Source: Odoribacter sp. Z80
GTDB lineage: Bacteria > Bacteroidota > Bacteroidia > Bacteroidales > Marinifilaceae
Assembly: GCF_009935865.1 (NCBI RefSeq)
Contig: NZ_QWEL01000011.1
Location: 43,841-107,840 of the forward strand
DNA length: 64,000 nucleotides
Direction of reading: 5' to 3'
Each line of letters starts with the position of its first letter. Position 1 is the first letter of the stretch. The position numbers and the translations under genes are program-made. The notes under the pieces are model-generated. The model was given only the letters and a program-made list of their open reading frames with translations. It did not search any database and was not told the origin of the DNA. Below, one piece after another: positions 27,046-39,242 of this stretch.

Positions 27046-27077
27046 ACCGGAAGGCTTTTTTTAAAAGGCCTTCCGGT
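27046..27077 (-). terminator. Intrinsic terminator of aspA
   Basis: The arms ACCGGAAGGC (27046-27055) and GCCTTCCGGT (27068-27077) pair perfectly, and on the minus strand a run of T follows (A-run 27039-27046 on the plus strand). It lies 20 bp past the aspA stop. Confidence 0.85.
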
Positions 27078-27097
27078 AACCGTTTTTTCTTTTCTTA

Positions 27098-28510
27098 TTA
27101 TTTCTTCTTATAGAACTTATGCGGTTTAATCATATTTTCAGGTTTCAGCAATTCATCCAGTTCCCCTTGGGACAACAACCCCTCTTCAAGCACCAAATCA
27201 TAAACGCTTCTGTTTTCCTTCAAAGCCCGCTTGGCAATCCGGGAAGAATTTTCATACCCTAACGTAGGATTTAAAGCGGTCACAATGCCGATGCTATTCA
27301 AAACCATTTCACGACAACGGTCCGGATTCGCTGTAATGCCTTCCACACACAGGACTCTCAAACGGTCCATTCCTTTCTGCATCATTTTGATGGAAGAAAA
27401 TATAGCGTGTACCATAACAGGCTCCATCACATTCAATTGCAATTGCCCCGCTTCTGCCGCAAAGGTAACAGTCAGGTCATTGCCAATAATCCGGTAACAA
27501 ATCTGGTTAACCACCTCCGGAATGACCGGATTCACTTTTCCCGGCATAATAGAAGAACCCGGCTGCATCGGCGGCAGGTTGATTTCGTTCAATCCGCAAC
27601 GGGGACCACTCGACAACAAACGAAGGTCATTACATATTTTGGATAATTTGACAGCAAGTCGCTTCAAAGCTGAAGAATACATAACCGAAGAACCTGCATC
27701 CGGAGTTGCTTCTATCAGATTGGATGCCAATACAAACTCTTCACCACTAATGATACGCAAATTCTTAATACATTTGGAAGAATACTCCGGTTCGGAATTG
27801 ATACCGGTACCGATAGCCGTAGCTCCCATATTCACTTCCAGGAACAATTTGGCATTCTGATTCAGCCGGTCCACTTCCTCTTCCAAATTAGCAGCAAATG
27901 CTTCAAACTCCTGTCCCAGAGTCATCGGCACAGCATCCTGCAACTGGGTGCGTCCCATCTTAATGATTTCCTTAAACTCTTCCCCTTTAGCCCGGAACGA
28001 TTGGATTAACAGCCTAAGATCAGCAACCAACTCTTCGTTCATAAAAATAAAGGCCAGTTTAAAAGCCGTAGGATAAGCATCGTTGGTGGACTGAGACATA
28101 TTCACATGATTGTTGGGGTGGCAATATTCATATTCGCCCTTTTTATGCCCCATCAATTCCAGAGCACGATTGGCAACCACCTCATTGATATTCATGTTGG
28201 TGGATGTTCCTGCTCCACCCTGAATCAAATCTACCGGAAACTGGTCATGCAACTTGCCATCTATAATTTCCTCACAAGCCCGGGTAATAGCGTTGGCTAT
28301 CTCATCCGGCAAAATACCTAATTCCTGATTAGCCTTGGCTGCTGCCCACTTCACCATAGCCAAGCCCTTCACATAATTAGGATAATCACCGATTGTGATT
28401 CTGCTTATATTACGAAAATTTTCAATTCCCCGGAGAGTCTGTATCCCGTAATAGGCCTCTGCCGGTACCTCTTTTTCACCTAATAAATCATGTTCAATAC
28501 GTGTTTTCAT
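27098..28510 (-). CDS. aspA: Aspartate ammonia-lyase
   Basis: 470 residues from MKTRIEHDLLGEKEVP; an upstream in-frame ATG would add eight non-conserved residues. The fumarase/aspartase superfamily signature GSSIMPGKVNP is present, as are the substrate-binding GAGTSTNMN, the HPNNHVNMSQSTND segment and TPDAGSS. The enzyme deaminates aspartate to fumarate plus ammonia, feeding fumarate respiration and succinate formation in anaerobes. It is a single gene with its own near-consensus promoter and terminator. The C-terminal GELDELLKPENMIKPHKFYKKK tail is normal for the family. Confidence 0.96.
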   Translation of the reverse strand: MKTRIEHDLLGEKEVPAEAYYGIQTLRGIENFRNISRITIGDYPNYVKGLAMVKWAAAKANQELGILPDEIANAITRACEEIIDGKLHDQFPVDLIQGGAGTSTNMNINEVVANRALELMGHKKGEYEYCHPNNHVNMSQSTNDAYPTAFKLAFIFMNEELVADLRLLIQSFRAKGEEFKEIIKMGRTQLQDAVPMTLGQEFEAFAANLEEEVDRLNQNAKLFLEVNMGATAIGTGINSEPEYSSKCIKNLRIISGEEFVLASNLIEATPDAGSSVMYSSALKRLAVKLSKICNDLRLLSSGPRCGLNEINLPPMQPGSSIMPGKVNPVIPEVVNQICYRIIGNDLTVTFAAEAGQLQLNVMEPVMVHAIFSSIKMMQKGMDRLRVLCVEGITANPDRCREMVLNSIGIVTALNPTLGYENSSRIAKRALKENRSVYDLVLEEGLLSQGELDELLKPENMIKPHKFYKKK

Positions 28511-28820
28511 AGAGTTATCATTTTTAGGGGGCATATGAAAGCTCCACTTTATACATTAAAATTTATCTAACGTTTTCCTACTTTAAAAGTTGCAACTAAA
28601 ACCATACAACCCTTATTTCAAAACTTTTCTCAAAGTTAGGAAAAAAACAAAGTAACAGAAACTTTAATAGAAAAGAAACAGAAACTGCCAACCTTTCCAA
28701 AGATATACAACACAAACGTTTACGACAAGTTAAGAAAACTTTAACACTGGAAAGATTCCCATTCCCCCCAATTTTCAACGTTATTTTTAAATTTTTCCGG
28801 TCCTTATGAAAACATCCACC
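28511..28820. other. Intergenic region with the aspA leader
   Basis: 310 bp, A+T rich. It contains the aspA promoter listed separately and a leader of about 180 nt. The remainder up to the DUF4494 stop shows no coding frame and no strong terminator hairpin. Confidence 0.6.
28698..28729 (-). promoter_or_regulatory. Promoter of aspA
   Basis: On the minus strand CTTG (28729-28726), 20 bp spacer, then TATCTTTG (28705-28698). One mismatch to the -33 consensus TTTG. Confidence 0.6.
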
Positions 28821-29321
28821 CTATTCCGTCTCTTCCTTGATCTCATCCAACGGTTTCAAATGATCTGCAACCTGTCCCTCTCCTTCCCCGAAATAAGGGA
28901 ACACATCCATAAAGGAAGTATCGGAAATACTCGCAATCTCATAAGGAACAACAAAAGTGGAAAGGCTCTTCTCCAGATTTTCCATAGCCCGTTTTATATC
29001 AGAAGCAGCAACCAAATAATATTGGAAAGTAGATTTTTCCTTCCCGCTCACTTCATCTGCATCAATAATCGCCACTTTAGCTTTATACCAACGGTCGTCA
29101 TGCTCATCCTCCGAAGGCACAACTTCAGTTACATTGGATTTTTTCAGACTACTGATATAATAATCTCCCTGGATAACCGATTCCATTTCGTGTAAAATCC
29201 GGCTCTCCGCTTCCGTATAGGACATCGCATCCAGCAGATAAGCTTCATTTACTTTCTTTTCACGGCCGTCCTCATTGACCTTCATGTATTTCACTTTCGC
29301 TTCAAACCAATTTGCTGTCAT
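28821..29321 (-). CDS. DUF4494-family protein
   Basis: 166 residues, soluble, no signal peptide. It matches the DUF4494 pattern: WFEAKVKYMKVNEDGREKKVNEAYLLDAMSYTEAE (given here in two overlapping parts, residues 5-39), a duplicated half beginning WYKAKVAIIDADE and the ending SISDTSFMDVFPYF. The two halves look like repeats of one alpha/beta unit. The family is restricted mostly to Bacteroidales and its function is not known. It is located 60 bp downstream of the acyltransferase gene on the same strand and may be cotranscribed. Confidence 0.82.
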   Translation of the reverse strand: MTANWFEAKVKYMKVNEDGREKKVNEAYLLDAMSYTEAESRILHEMESVIQGDYYISSLKKSNVTEVVPSEDEHDDRWYKAKVAIIDADEVSGKEKSTFQYYLVAASDIKRAMENLEKSLSTFVVPYEIASISDTSFMDVFPYFGEGEGQVADHLKPLDEIKEETE

Positions 29322-29384
29322 ATCTTCTCTGTTTAAATTTATTGCTACACCTAATGAAACCGCAAATGTACAAAAATTATCTGC

Positions 29385-30497
29385 TTATAATTTTATAAAT
29401 ATCTTTTTACGATAGAGCGGATAAGTAACTGCCCAACAAAACAATAACATACACATCCCCCACAACAAACCGCTCAATGACGGCATTGCAAAAATGGAAA
29501 AAACATGCTCCGTCAGCCATCCACAAAGAGTAATCCGCTCCCCGCCGACCGTCATCCACTGCCAACGCCACAACACCACAGCCAATACACCGGACAGAAA
29601 ATAAGTGAACAAAGCATTTGTTCCGAAAACGGCAAAAAATACTGTCCATCCTTTTATTTTCCAGAAATCAATCACATACAACAAAACCGACCAAAGTAAA
29701 GCTGCCCAACCACAAGTATATAAAACAAAAGAACTGGTCCACAAGCGTTTATTGTAGGGAAAAACAAAATTCCACAACCAGGCAATCACAAGGACTCCCG
29801 CAGCCATTCCCATCAACCGCAAAGCTGCCTTTGGTTTGTTTTCTGCCTGTCCCAACCACATAGCAGCCATATACCCCAACAACATATTGACAAGTGCAGG
29901 CAAAGTCGCGGGTATTCCTTCCGGATCAAATCCTGTCCCAGTGCGTGCATTATACACATGAATATGGTCCTGACCAAACAAAGCCACGTCCACCTGCCCC
30001 GGAAGATTATTCCAGGGGTCATTGAACCCGGTAGTTGACAACAAAAGCCAATAACCGCACAGAATAACCAAACTGGCCAGCGAAATCCGCAGATAACTTT
30101 TCAAGCCCAAAGCCAAAAAAGAACCCACCACATACACCAGGGCTATTCGCTGAAGAACCCCCATAATCCTCAAATGAGAAATGGAAAAATCAAAAGGCAA
30201 CCAGTTATACACCAATCCCAATCCAAAAATGCAAATACCACGCTTCAAAATTCTCCAAACGACACCGGCATTCAATTGATGGCCCGTCTTCCGCATGGAA
30301 AACCAACAGGAGGCTCCCACCACAAACAAAAAAAACGGATAAACCAAATCTGCCACGACACAGCCATGCCACGCAGCATGCCGAAGCCATGAAAAGCACT
30401 CGCCACTGCATCCGGGATTATTTACTAATATCATCCCTACCACTGTCAATCCTCTCAGAACATCCAGTGAAAAAAAACGTTTATACTGTTCTTGCAT
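29385..30497 (-). CDS. Membrane acyltransferase of the HGSNAT/NagX (DUF5009) type
   Basis: 370 residues with about 10-11 membrane segments. The N-terminal RFFSLDVLRGLTVVGMILVN and DLVYPFFLFVVGASCWFSMRK are the diagnostic motifs of the heparan-alpha-glucosaminide N-acetyltransferase-like family, related to YeiB. His in the conserved (W)H position is visible near AAWHGCVVADL. Members transfer acetyl groups to sugars across membranes; the bacterial NagX proteins are linked with amino-sugar uptake. It lies 3 bp downstream of the DUF3467 gene, so the two are translationally close. Confidence 0.82.
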   Translation of the reverse strand: MQEQYKRFFSLDVLRGLTVVGMILVNNPGCSGECFSWLRHAAWHGCVVADLVYPFFLFVVGASCWFSMRKTGHQLNAGVVWRILKRGICIFGLGLVYNWLPFDFSISHLRIMGVLQRIALVYVVGSFLALGLKSYLRISLASLVILCGYWLLLSTTGFNDPWNNLPGQVDVALFGQDHIHVYNARTGTGFDPEGIPATLPALVNMLLGYMAAMWLGQAENKPKAALRLMGMAAGVLVIAWLWNFVFPYNKRLWTSSFVLYTCGWAALLWSVLLYVIDFWKIKGWTVFFAVFGTNALFTYFLSGVLAVVLWRWQWMTVGGERITLCGWLTEHVFSIFAMPSLSGLLWGMCMLLFCWAVTYPLYRKKIFIKL

Positions 30498-30500
30498 CTT

Positions 30501-30821
30501 CTAAGCCTGACCTTTAGGTTCCAAATCCATCGGAAATACATTCCCTCCGCCAACTCCTCCCTGAGGAAGGACAATGCTCCCATTATCCTGTTCAAATTTC
30601 CGGATATTATCCTGTAAAGCCAGTAACAAACGTTTGGCATTTTCCGGAGTCATGATAATCCGGCTTTTTACCTCCGGTTTGGGAACTCCCGGCATCAACC
30701 GCACAAAATCAATAATAAACTCGGAAGTAGAATGAGCTATTATAGCCAGATTTGCATAGGTTCCCTGAGCTATCTCATGATTCAAATCTATTTCCAGTTG
30801 GTTGTTTTTTTGCTCTTCCAT
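30501..30821 (-). CDS. DUF3467-family protein
   Basis: 106 residues. The pattern LEIDLNHEIAQGTYANLAIIAHS, EFIIDFVRLMPGVPKPEVKSRIIMTPENAKRLLLAL (spread over residues 8-72) is characteristic of DUF3467, a small family of unknown function found widely in Bacteroidota. There is no signal peptide and the C-terminus is Gly/Pro-rich. It lies downstream of the rpoC terminator, on the same strand, with a 190-bp gap to rpoC, and is followed closely by the acyltransferase gene. Confidence 0.85.
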   Translation of the reverse strand: MEEQKNNQLEIDLNHEIAQGTYANLAIIAHSTSEFIIDFVRLMPGVPKPEVKSRIIMTPENAKRLLLALQDNIRKFEQDNGSIVLPQGGVGGGNVFPMDLEPKGQA

Positions 30822-30981
30822 TATCTCTGATTTAAAACAATAATATTTCCTTGCATTTATTTCACAATATTACACAATTTCAAAATCATTTTCTATCATT
30901 CACACCGATAATTATGCTGGAATATTACAGAGACAAACCGGACGGAACCTAAACCCAGGTTTAAATTCGAATACCTAAAAA

Positions 30982-31008
30982 AAAATGCCACCCTTTGGGT
31001 GGCATTTT
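30982..31008 (-). terminator. Intrinsic terminator of the rpoBC operon
   Basis: A 12-bp perfect stem AAAATGCCACCC / GGGTGGCATTTT with a 3-nt loop, immediately after the rpoC stop, followed on the minus strand by a T tract. Confidence 0.93.
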
Positions 31009-31010
31009 CA

Positions 31011-34000
31011 TTATTTCTGTATCCTCTCCATCTCCTCTTTCGAACCGACAATCAAGCCCTGAAGTTCTTTCATTCCGGTTCCCACAGGTATCAGGTGACC
31101 ACAAATCACATTCTCTTTCAACCCCTCCAACGGGTCTACCTTTCCGTAAATAGCAGCCTCGTTCAACACTTTCGTTGTTTCCTGGAAAGAAGCAGCCGAA
31201 ATAAAGCTGGAAGTCTGCAAAGCAGCACGGGTAATCCCTTGTAATACCTGGGCAGAAGTAGCAGGAACTGCATCACGTGCCTCCACCGTCTTCAAGTCCC
31301 GGCGTTTCAACTGAGAATTAATATCCCGGAGCGTACGTGCAGAGATGATTTGTCCCGCTTTTACCCGATCAGAATCACCCGGATCCATCACGACTTTCTT
31401 GCCGAACATTTCGTCATTCTCCTCCATAAACTCAGTCTTATCGACAATTTGACTCTCCAGGAAACGGGTATCTCCGGAATCCTGAATCAACACCTTGCGC
31501 ATCATCTGATGAACAATGATCTCAAAATGTTTATCGTTGATCTTCACACCCTGCATACGGTATACATCCTGCACCTCATTCACGATATATTCCTGCACCG
31601 CAATCGGTCCCTGAATATTCAGAATATCAGTAGGCGTAATGGCTCCGTCGGACAGTGGTGTACCGGCACGTACATAATCGTTTTCCTGTACCAGAATCTG
31701 TTTTGACAAAGACACCAGATACTTCTTCACCTCTCCGGCTTTAGAAGTAACGACAATCTCCCGGTTACCCCGTTTGATTTTACCGTAAGTCACCTCTCCG
31801 TCGATTTCTGAAACGACAGCAGGATTAGACGGATTACGGGCTTCGAACAATTCCGTTACACGAGGCAAACCTCCTGTAATATCCCCTGCCTTACCAACAG
31901 CTCTCGGAATCTTCACGATAGTGCTACCGGCCACGACTTCATCTCCTTCTTTCACCACAATATGTGCACCTACCGGCAAGTTGTAACTTTTTACGACATG
32001 GCCATTTTTATCTTCGATAACCAAAGCCGGTGCTTTCGTCTTATCCCGGAACTCAGTAATGACTTTTTCCCGGAAACCGGTAGTTTCATCTGACTCTTCC
32101 TTATAAGTCTCTCCTTCAACCAGATTCTCAGAAGCTATTTTACCTCCGAACTCTGTAATAATAAGTGCGTTGAACGGGTCCCACTCACAAAGCAAGTCAT
32201 TCTTCTTGATTTCCTGTCCATCCTTGACAAACAACTTGGCACCATAAGGAATATTATGCGAAATCAGAACGATATTTGTATTCTTGTCAATGATTCTCAA
32301 CTCAGTCAAACGTCCGACCACGACATCGCATTTCTGACCGTTTTCCTGAACATACTCAACCGAACGCAATTCTTCAAATTCTACATAACCGTCATATTTC
32401 GCCTTCAAAGAATTTTCCGTGGAAATATTTCCGGCAGTACCACCCACATGGAATGTACGCAACGTCAACTGAGTACCCGGTTCACCGATAGACTGAGCCG
32501 CGATAGTGCCGACAGCCTCTCCCATCTGCACCAATTTACCGGTTGCCAGATTACGGCCGTAACATTTGGCACATACCCCTTTCTTAGCCTCACAAGTCAA
32601 CACAGAGCGGACCTCTACACGTTCAATCGGGGAATTTTCTATCACAGCGGCTATTTCCTCCGTAATTTCTTCTCCCGACTTCACCAGTAATTCACCGGTA
32701 TGGGGATGATAAATATCATGTACCGAAACACGTCCCAGAATGCGCTCATACAAAGAAGCGACCACCTCCTCATTATTCTTGATGGCAGCAATCGTTACTC
32801 CTCTTAAAGTACCGCAATCCTCTTCCGTAATCGTAATGTCATTGGCAACATCCACCAGACGACGGGTCAGGTAACCGGCATCTGCCGTTTTCAGGGCCGT
32901 ATCGGCCAAACCTTTACGGGCACCGTGAGTAGAAATAAAGTACTCCAATACCGACAACCCTTCTTTAAAGTTTGCCAAAATCGGGTTCTCAATAATCTGT
33001 CCTCCTGTCGCCCCGGATTTCTGCGGTTTCGCCATCAATCCACGCATACCTCCCAACTGACGGATCTGTTCCCGGGAACCACGGGCTCCGGAGTCCAGCA
33101 TCATATAAATAGAATTGAATCCCTGGTCATCCTCAGCCAATTGCTTCATCAATGTATTCGTCAATTTGGCATTTACATGCGTCCAGATATCAATAATCTG
33201 ATTGTAACGTTCATTGTTAGTAATGAATCCCATATTATAGTTGGCCATCACCTCTTCTACCTGGTCATATCCCTCTTTCAGCAATTCGTCTTTTTCAGCC
33301 GGAACAATTACATCGGCCAAGTTGAAAGACAAGCCCCCCTCAAATGCCATCCGGTAACCCAAATCCTTAATATCATCCAGGAATTTGGCCGTTACATCTA
33401 CGCCGCAGCGTTTGAAAACATCACTGATAATATCACGCAATGATTTTTTCGTAATCAACGTATTGATATACGGAAAATTCTTCGGAGTAAACTGGTTCAG
33501 GATTACCCGTCCGACCGTGGTATCAATCATGTGGGTATATTCCTTTCCTTCCTGATCCACATCCTGGATTTTCACTTTCACCTCAGCATGCAGGTCTACA
33601 GCCTTTTCATTCAGTGCAATAATCACCTCCTGGGGAGAATAGAACTTCAACCCTTCTCCTTTTACTCCCTTCCGGGGTTTGGTGATATAATACAACCCAA
33701 GAACCATATCCTGTGAAGGCACAGTAATAGGAGCACCATTAGCAGGATTAAGGATATTATGGGCACAAAGCATCAAAATCTGAGCTTCCAGTATCGCTTC
33801 ATTGCCTAACGGCAAATGTACAGCCATCTGGTCACCGTCAAAGTCTGCATTAAATCCGGTACATGCCAGAGGATGCAAACGAATGGCTTTTCCTTCAATC
33901 AATTTCGGCTGGAAAGCCTGGATACCCAAACGGTGCAGAGTCGGCGCACGGTTTAATAAAACCGGATGACCTTTCAATACATTCTCAAGAATATCCCAAA

Positions 34001-35264
34001 CAACGGGGTCTCGGCGGTCTACAATTTTCTTCGCACTTTTTACCGTCTTGACGATACCGCGTTCAATCAATTTACGGATAATAAAAGGCATATACAATTC
34101 AGCAGCCATATCTTTCGGAAGACCGCATTCATGCATTTTCAAACCGGGACCAACAACGATTACCGAACGGGCAGAATAATCCACACGTTTACCCAACAAA
34201 TTCTGGCGGAAACGTCCCTGTTTTCCTTTCAAACTGTCCGACAATGATTTTAGCGGACGGTTATTTTCAATTTTTACAGCATTGGATTTGCGCGAATTAT
34301 CAAACAAAGAGTCCACAGCTTCCTGCAACATCCGCTTCTCATTCCTCAAAATAACATCCGGAGCCTTGATTTCAATCAAACGTTTCAGACGATTATTCCG
34401 GATAATGACCCGACGATACAAATCATTCAGGTCGGAAGTGGCAAAACGTCCGCCGTCCAAAGGTACCAACGGGCGCAATTCCGGCGGAATCACAGCCAGA
34501 ACCTTCACAATCATCCATTCCGGTTTATTCACCTCTTTACTCTCACGGAATGCTTCTACCACCTGCAAACGCTTCAATGCCTCGTTCTTCCGCTGCTGTG
34601 AAGTCTCTGTATTCGCTTTATGACGCAATTCATAAGACAAATCATCCAAATTCAAGCGTTCCAGCAACATCTGGATAGCTTCGGCTCCCATCTTGGCCAC
34701 AAACTTATTCGGATCATCATCCTCAAGATGCTGGTTATCAATAGGCAGAGCATCCACAATATCAAGATACTCCTCCTCCGTCAGCAGGTCCATCTCAGCA
34801 ATCCCCTTTTCCCCCATAATACCGGGCTGCACCACAATATACCGTTCATAATAAATAACTGCATCCAGTTTCTTAGAAGGCAATCCCAGCAGATAACCGA
34901 TCTTATTGGGCAGAGATTTAAAATACCAGATATGAGCCACCGGAACAACCAATTGGATATGTCCCATTCTTTCACGACGTACTTTCTTTTCAGTCACCTC
35001 TACTCCACAACGGTCACAAACAATCCCTTTGTAACGGATCCGTTTGTATTTACCGCAATGGCACTCATAATCCTTTACCGGTCCGAAAATCCGTTCACAA
35101 AACAACCCGTCCCGTTCTGGTTTATAAGTACGGTAGTTAATTGTTTCAGGCTTCAATACCTGACCACTGGAATGTTCCAGAATCTCTTCCGGGGATGCCA
35201 GACCGATTGCAATTTTTGTAAAGCTCTTGGGCTTATTGGTATTATTATCTTTTCTAAAAGCCAT
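31011..35264 (-). CDS. rpoC: RNA polymerase beta' subunit
   Basis: 1417 residues, normal for Bacteroidota. The N-terminal zinc site (CHCGKYKR...CDRCGVEV), the catalytic Mg-binding motif [12 protein letters not shown], the bridge-helix region, and a second zinc site ([16 protein letters not shown], about 900) are all present. It is the catalytic half of the core polymerase. It follows rpoB by 73 bp and ends at a strong terminator. No insertion or frameshift is seen. Confidence 0.99.
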   Translation of the reverse strand: MAFRKDNNTNKPKSFTKIAIGLASPEEILEHSSGQVLKPETINYRTYKPERDGLFCERIFGPVKDYECHCGKYKRIRYKGIVCDRCGVEVTEKKVRRERMGHIQLVVPVAHIWYFKSLPNKIGYLLGLPSKKLDAVIYYERYIVVQPGIMGEKGIAEMDLLTEEEYLDIVDALPIDNQHLEDDDPNKFVAKMGAEAIQMLLERLNLDDLSYELRHKANTETSQQRKNEALKRLQVVEAFRESKEVNKPEWMIVKVLAVIPPELRPLVPLDGGRFATSDLNDLYRRVIIRNNRLKRLIEIKAPDVILRNEKRMLQEAVDSLFDNSRKSNAVKIENNRPLKSLSDSLKGKQGRFRQNLLGKRVDYSARSVIVVGPGLKMHECGLPKDMAAELYMPFIIRKLIERGIVKTVKSAKKIVDRRDPVVWDILENVLKGHPVLLNRAPTLHRLGIQAFQPKLIEGKAIRLHPLACTGFNADFDGDQMAVHLPLGNEAILEAQILMLCAHNILNPANGAPITVPSQDMVLGLYYITKPRKGVKGEGLKFYSPQEVIIALNEKAVDLHAEVKVKIQDVDQEGKEYTHMIDTTVGRVILNQFTPKNFPYINTLITKKSLRDIISDVFKRCGVDVTAKFLDDIKDLGYRMAFEGGLSFNLADVIVPAEKDELLKEGYDQVEEVMANYNMGFITNNERYNQIIDIWTHVNAKLTNTLMKQLAEDDQGFNSIYMMLDSGARGSREQIRQLGGMRGLMAKPQKSGATGGQIIENPILANFKEGLSVLEYFISTHGARKGLADTALKTADAGYLTRRLVDVANDITITEEDCGTLRGVTIAAIKNNEEVVASLYERILGRVSVHDIYHPHTGELLVKSGEEITEEIAAVIENSPIERVEVRSVLTCEAKKGVCAKCYGRNLATGKLVQMGEAVGTIAAQSIGEPGTQLTLRTFHVGGTAGNISTENSLKAKYDGYVEFEELRSVEYVQENGQKCDVVVGRLTELRIIDKNTNIVLISHNIPYGAKLFVKDGQEIKKNDLLCEWDPFNALIITEFGGKIASENLVEGETYKEESDETTGFREKVITEFRDKTKAPALVIEDKNGHVVKSYNLPVGAHIVVKEGDEVVAGSTIVKIPRAVGKAGDITGGLPRVTELFEARNPSNPAVVSEIDGEVTYGKIKRGNREIVVTSKAGEVKKYLVSLSKQILVQENDYVRAGTPLSDGAITPTDILNIQGPIAVQEYIVNEVQDVYRMQGVKINDKHFEIIVHQMMRKVLIQDSGDTRFLESQIVDKTEFMEENDEMFGKKVVMDPGDSDRVKAGQIISARTLRDINSQLKRRDLKTVEARDAVPATSAQVLQGITRAALQTSSFISAASFQETTKVLNEAAIYGKVDPLEGLKENVICGHLIPVGTGMKELQGLIVGSKEEMERIQK

Positions 35265-35337
35265 ATTTTCAGATTTTAGATTTTGGATTTACGATATACC
35301 GGCGTCAGCCTCTATACCGTAAATCGTAAATCACAAA

Positions 35338-38300
35338 TTATATAAGGTTTACACTCAGACCAAGTCCTCTCAACTCATGCAACAAAACGTTGAATGATTC
35401 CGGAAGGCCCGGTGTCGGCATAGGCTCTCCTTTTACGATATGTTCGTAAGTTTTGGTCCGTCCCATCACATCGTCCGACTTCACCGTCAGGATTTCCTGC
35501 AAGATATGGGCAGCTCCGAAAGCTTCCAAGGCCCAAACCTCCATCTCACCAAAACGCTGACCACCGAACTGAGCTTTACCACCCAACGGTTGCTGCGTAA
35601 TCAGCGAGTACGGTCCGATTGAACGGGCATGCATCTTATCGTCAACCATGTGTCCCAGTTTCAGGAAGTAAGTAACTCCCACAGTAGCCGGCTGGTCAAA
35701 ACGTTCTCCCGTGCCTCCGTCATACAAATAAGTCGTACCGTAACGCGGCACTCCGGCCTTATCCGTATAAGAATTAATATCATCCAAGCTGGCACCGTCG
35801 AAAATCGGAGTAGCAAATTTCAATCCCAATTCCTTACCGGCCCATCCCAAAACAGCCTCAAAAATCTGTCCTAAGTTCATACGGGAAGGCACACCCAACG
35901 GATTCAGGCAAATATCAACCGGAGTACCGTCTGCCAGGAAAGGCATATCTTCAACACGGACAACACGAGACACAATACCCTTGTTACCGTGACGCCCTGC
36001 CATCTTATCTCCGATTTGCAGTTTACGTTTCTTTGCCACGTAAACTTTGGCCATCTTAATGATACCGGAAGGCAGTTCATCCCCTACCGTAGCATTATAT
36101 TTCTTACGCTTCATCTGACCCTCGATTTCCTTATACTTAATCACAAAATTGTGAAGCAAATCCCGGATCATATCATTTTTCTGTTTATCGGTTGTCCATT
36201 TATTCGGATTAACCTCCAGATAATTCAGATTTTGCAGCGTTTTCAGAGTAAATTTCACTCCCTTCGGAATAACATCCTCATTCAGGTAATTTTTAACGCC
36301 CTGAGAAGTTTTACCATTGGTCAACTCAAACAATTTATCCACCAGCAAATCAGTCAGATCACCTACTTTCCGCTCAAACTGTTCGTCAATTTCAGCCAGA
36401 ATAGTCTTACCCGCCGCTTTGGATTTCCGGTCGCCAATCATCCGCTGGAACAATTTCTTGTCAATGATTACACCACTCAGAGAAGGTGATGCTTTCAGTG
36501 AAGCATCCTTCACATCTCCGGCCTTATCACCGAAAATAGCACGTAATAATTTCTCTTCCGGACTGGGATCCGATTCCCCTTTCGGAGTAATCTTACCAAT
36601 CATGATATCTCCCGGTTTAATACGGGCTCCGATGCGGATAATACCATTCTCATCCAAATCCTTGGTAGCATCCTCACTCACATTGGGTATGTCAGCAGTC
36701 AACTCTTCCAGTCCCCGCTTGGTTTCCCGAACTTCAAGAGAGTACTCATCTACATGCACGGAAGTAAAAATATCATTACGAACGATATTTTCAGAAATCA
36801 CAATAGCGTCCTCATAATTATATCCTTTCCAAGGCATATAGGCCACTTTCAGGTTACGTCCCAATGCCAGCTCTCCGCCTTCCGAAGAATAGCCTTCGGT
36901 CAGAATCTGACCTTCCTCCACTCTCTGACCTTTACGCACAATAGGACGTAAAGTCATTGTCGTACTCTGGTTAGTACGCTTGTATTTCGGTAAAAGATAT
37001 TCTTTCGTATCTCCGTCAAAACTAACAAAACGCTCTTCCTCCGTTTGGTCATATTTAATAACAATACGACGGCCATCTACAAAATCAACAACTCCCGGAC
37101 CTTCAGCCACAATCTGAGTTCGGGAATCCTTAATCAGATTGCCCTCCAGACCGGTCCCGACAATCGGAGCCTGCGGTTTAATAATAGGTACAGCCTGACG
37201 CATCATGTTAGATCCCATCAATGCACGGTTGGCATCGTCATGTTCCAGGAAAGGAATCAAAGAAGCTGCAATGGAAGCAATCTGATTCGGAGCCACGTCC
37301 ATCAAATCCACATTCGTCACTTCTTCTAACGGGAAATCACCGTCCTTACGGGATTTTGCCCGTTTGTTGGCAAAATGCCCGTTATCGTCAATCTTTGCAT
37401 TCGCCTGCGCAATCACCAATCCTTCCTCCTCTTCTGCAGACAAATATTTCACACCTTCCCGGGACAAATCAACCACAGCCTCATTCACCTTCCGGTAAGG
37501 AGTTTCTATAAATCCCAGATCGTTGATTTTCGCATATACACAAAGCGAAGAAATCAAACCGATATTCGGACCTTCCGGAGTTTCAATAGGACAAAGACGA
37601 CCGTAATGAGTATAATGAACGTCACGCACCTCAAAACCGGCACGATCACGGGACAAACCACCGGGACCCAATGCAGACATACGACGCTTGTGCGTAATCT
37701 CAGCCAACGGATTGGTCTGGTCCATAAATTGCGACAATGCATTCGTTCCGAAGAAAGAATTGATAACAGAAGATAAAATCTTCGAATTAATCAGGTCTAC
37801 CGGAGTAAATACCTCATTATCACGAACATTCATCCGTTCGCGAATCGTCCGGGCCATACGGGCCAAACCAACACCGAACTGATTGTACAACTGCTCGCCC
37901 ACCGTACGCACACGACGATTGCTCAAATGGTCAATATCATCCACATCTGTTTTTGCATTCAGCAATTTAATCAGATATTTTATGATCTCGATCATATCCT
38001 CTTTGGTCAGCACCCGTACGGAAGGATCGGTTGACAGCCCTAATTTTTTATTCAGCTTATAACGTCCGACATCCCCCAAGTCATAGCGCTTATCAGAGAA
38101 GAACAACTTGTCAATCACATCCCGCGCAGTGGCTTCGTCTGGTGGTTCGGAGCTACGTAATTGCCTGTAAATATGCATCACTGCTTCCTTCTCCGAGTTA
38201 CACGGGTCTTTTTGCAGTGTGTTATATATAATGGCATAATCTGCCAGATTTTGTTTTTCCTTATGCAATAAAATCGTCTTCGCACCTGAATCGACAATTG

Positions 38301-39150
38301 CATCAATATGTTCATTTTCCAGAACAGTTTCCCGGTCTACAATGATCTCGTTACGTTCGATGGAAACAACCTCTCCGGTATCTTCATCTACGAAATCTTC
38401 TACCCAGGTCTTCAAAACACGCGCAGCCAAACGACGGCCAACGACTTTTTTCAATCCCGATTTGGAAACATTTACTTCATCTGCCAGGTCAAAAATCTGA
38501 AGAATATCCTTATCTGTTTCAAAACCAATAGCACGCAACAATGTAGTTACCGGCAACTTCTTTTTCCGGTCAATATAGGCATACATCACATTGTTGATGT
38601 CTGTGGCGAATTCAATCCAGGAACCTTTGAAAGGAATAATTCTGGCAGAATAAAGTTTGGTACCATTCGCATGAACACTCTGTCCGAAAAATACACCCGG
38701 CGAACGATGCAACTGAGATACAATCACACGCTCGGCTCCATTAATCACGAAGGTGCCTTTGGGCGTCATATACGGAACATTCCCCAGATATACGTCTTCA
38801 ATCACCGTGTCGAAATCCTCATGCTCGGGATCCGTACAATACAACTTCAGTTTGGCCTTCAACGGAGCTCCGTAGGTCAATCCCTGCTCCAGACATTCGT
38901 CTATCGTATAACGGGGCGGGTCAATGAAGTAGTCCAAAAATTCCAGAACAAAATTGTTCCGGGTGTCGGTGATTGGGAAGTTCTCCTTGAAAACAGTATA
39001 CAGGCCTTCGTTCTTTCTGTTTTCAGGCGTCGTACCCAATTGAAAAAAGTCCTTGAAAGACTTTAATTGCACTTCAAGAAAATCAGGATATTCCAACTGA
39101 TTTTTCGTGGAGGCAAAGCTTATTCTTTTGTTTGAAGTATTTGAAGACAT
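35338..39150 (-). CDS. rpoB: RNA polymerase beta subunit
   Basis: 1270 residues. The rifampicin pocket reads [19 protein letters not shown] and [19 protein letters not shown], the sensitive-type residues (Asp, His, Ser positions as in E. coli). The C-terminal [20 protein letters not shown] and [11 protein letters not shown] motifs are intact. It forms the active centre with beta'. The gene is separated from rplL by a 92-bp gap that contains a 12-bp hairpin, so its level may be set by partial termination or RNA processing there. Confidence 0.99.
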   Translation of the reverse strand: MSSNTSNKRISFASTKNQLEYPDFLEVQLKSFKDFFQLGTTPENRKNEGLYTVFKENFPITDTRNNFVLEFLDYFIDPPRYTIDECLEQGLTYGAPLKAKLKLYCTDPEHEDFDTVIEDVYLGNVPYMTPKGTFVINGAERVIVSQLHRSPGVFFGQSVHANGTKLYSARIIPFKGSWIEFATDINNVMYAYIDRKKKLPVTTLLRAIGFETDKDILQIFDLADEVNVSKSGLKKVVGRRLAARVLKTWVEDFVDEDTGEVVSIERNEIIVDRETVLENEHIDAIVDSGAKTILLHKEKQNLADYAIIYNTLQKDPCNSEKEAVMHIYRQLRSSEPPDEATARDVIDKLFFSDKRYDLGDVGRYKLNKKLGLSTDPSVRVLTKEDMIEIIKYLIKLLNAKTDVDDIDHLSNRRVRTVGEQLYNQFGVGLARMARTIRERMNVRDNEVFTPVDLINSKILSSVINSFFGTNALSQFMDQTNPLAEITHKRRMSALGPGGLSRDRAGFEVRDVHYTHYGRLCPIETPEGPNIGLISSLCVYAKINDLGFIETPYRKVNEAVVDLSREGVKYLSAEEEEGLVIAQANAKIDDNGHFANKRAKSRKDGDFPLEEVTNVDLMDVAPNQIASIAASLIPFLEHDDANRALMGSNMMRQAVPIIKPQAPIVGTGLEGNLIKDSRTQIVAEGPGVVDFVDGRRIVIKYDQTEEERFVSFDGDTKEYLLPKYKRTNQSTTMTLRPIVRKGQRVEEGQILTEGYSSEGGELALGRNLKVAYMPWKGYNYEDAIVISENIVRNDIFTSVHVDEYSLEVRETKRGLEELTADIPNVSEDATKDLDENGIIRIGARIKPGDIMIGKITPKGESDPSPEEKLLRAIFGDKAGDVKDASLKASPSLSGVIIDKKLFQRMIGDRKSKAAGKTILAEIDEQFERKVGDLTDLLVDKLFELTNGKTSQGVKNYLNEDVIPKGVKFTLKTLQNLNYLEVNPNKWTTDKQKNDMIRDLLHNFVIKYKEIEGQMKRKKYNATVGDELPSGIIKMAKVYVAKKRKLQIGDKMAGRHGNKGIVSRVVRVEDMPFLADGTPVDICLNPLGVPSRMNLGQIFEAVLGWAGKELGLKFATPIFDGASLDDINSYTDKAGVPRYGTTYLYDGGTGERFDQPATVGVTYFLKLGHMVDDKMHARSIGPYSLITQQPLGGKAQFGGQRFGEMEVWALEAFGAAHILQEILTVKSDDVMGRTKTYEHIVKGEPMPTPGLPESFNVLLHELRGLGLSVNLI

Positions 39151-39191
39151 CTATTAATTTTTTGGAACCTAAACAATATTAACAACAAAAT

Positions 39192-39219
39192 GGTTTAGAG
39201 TCAAAAATGACTCTAAACC
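39192..39219 (-). terminator. Strong hairpin between rplL and rpoB (probable attenuator or processing site)
   Basis: A 12-bp perfect stem GGTTTAGAGTCA / TGACTCTAAACC with an AAAA (UUUU on the transcript) loop, followed on the minus strand by ATTTTGTTGTT. The position corresponds to the partial terminator known between rplL and rpoB in E. coli. Since rpoBC has no obvious promoter of its own, read-through must be substantial. Confidence 0.75.
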
Positions 39220-39242
39220 TTGAAACCCACAGGGTCTATGAC

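Noticed and set aside
28596..28820. Small frames on both strands between aspA and DUF4494
   Set aside because: They are short, hydrophobic by A+T bias and overlap the aspA promoter region.
35286..35332. Inverted and tandem GATTTACG/CGTAAATC repeats between rpoB and rpoC
   Set aside because: The arms are short (8 bp) with a 24-nt loop. Similar A+T-rich words occur in other short gaps (near 42155), so it is most likely background and not a regulatory element.
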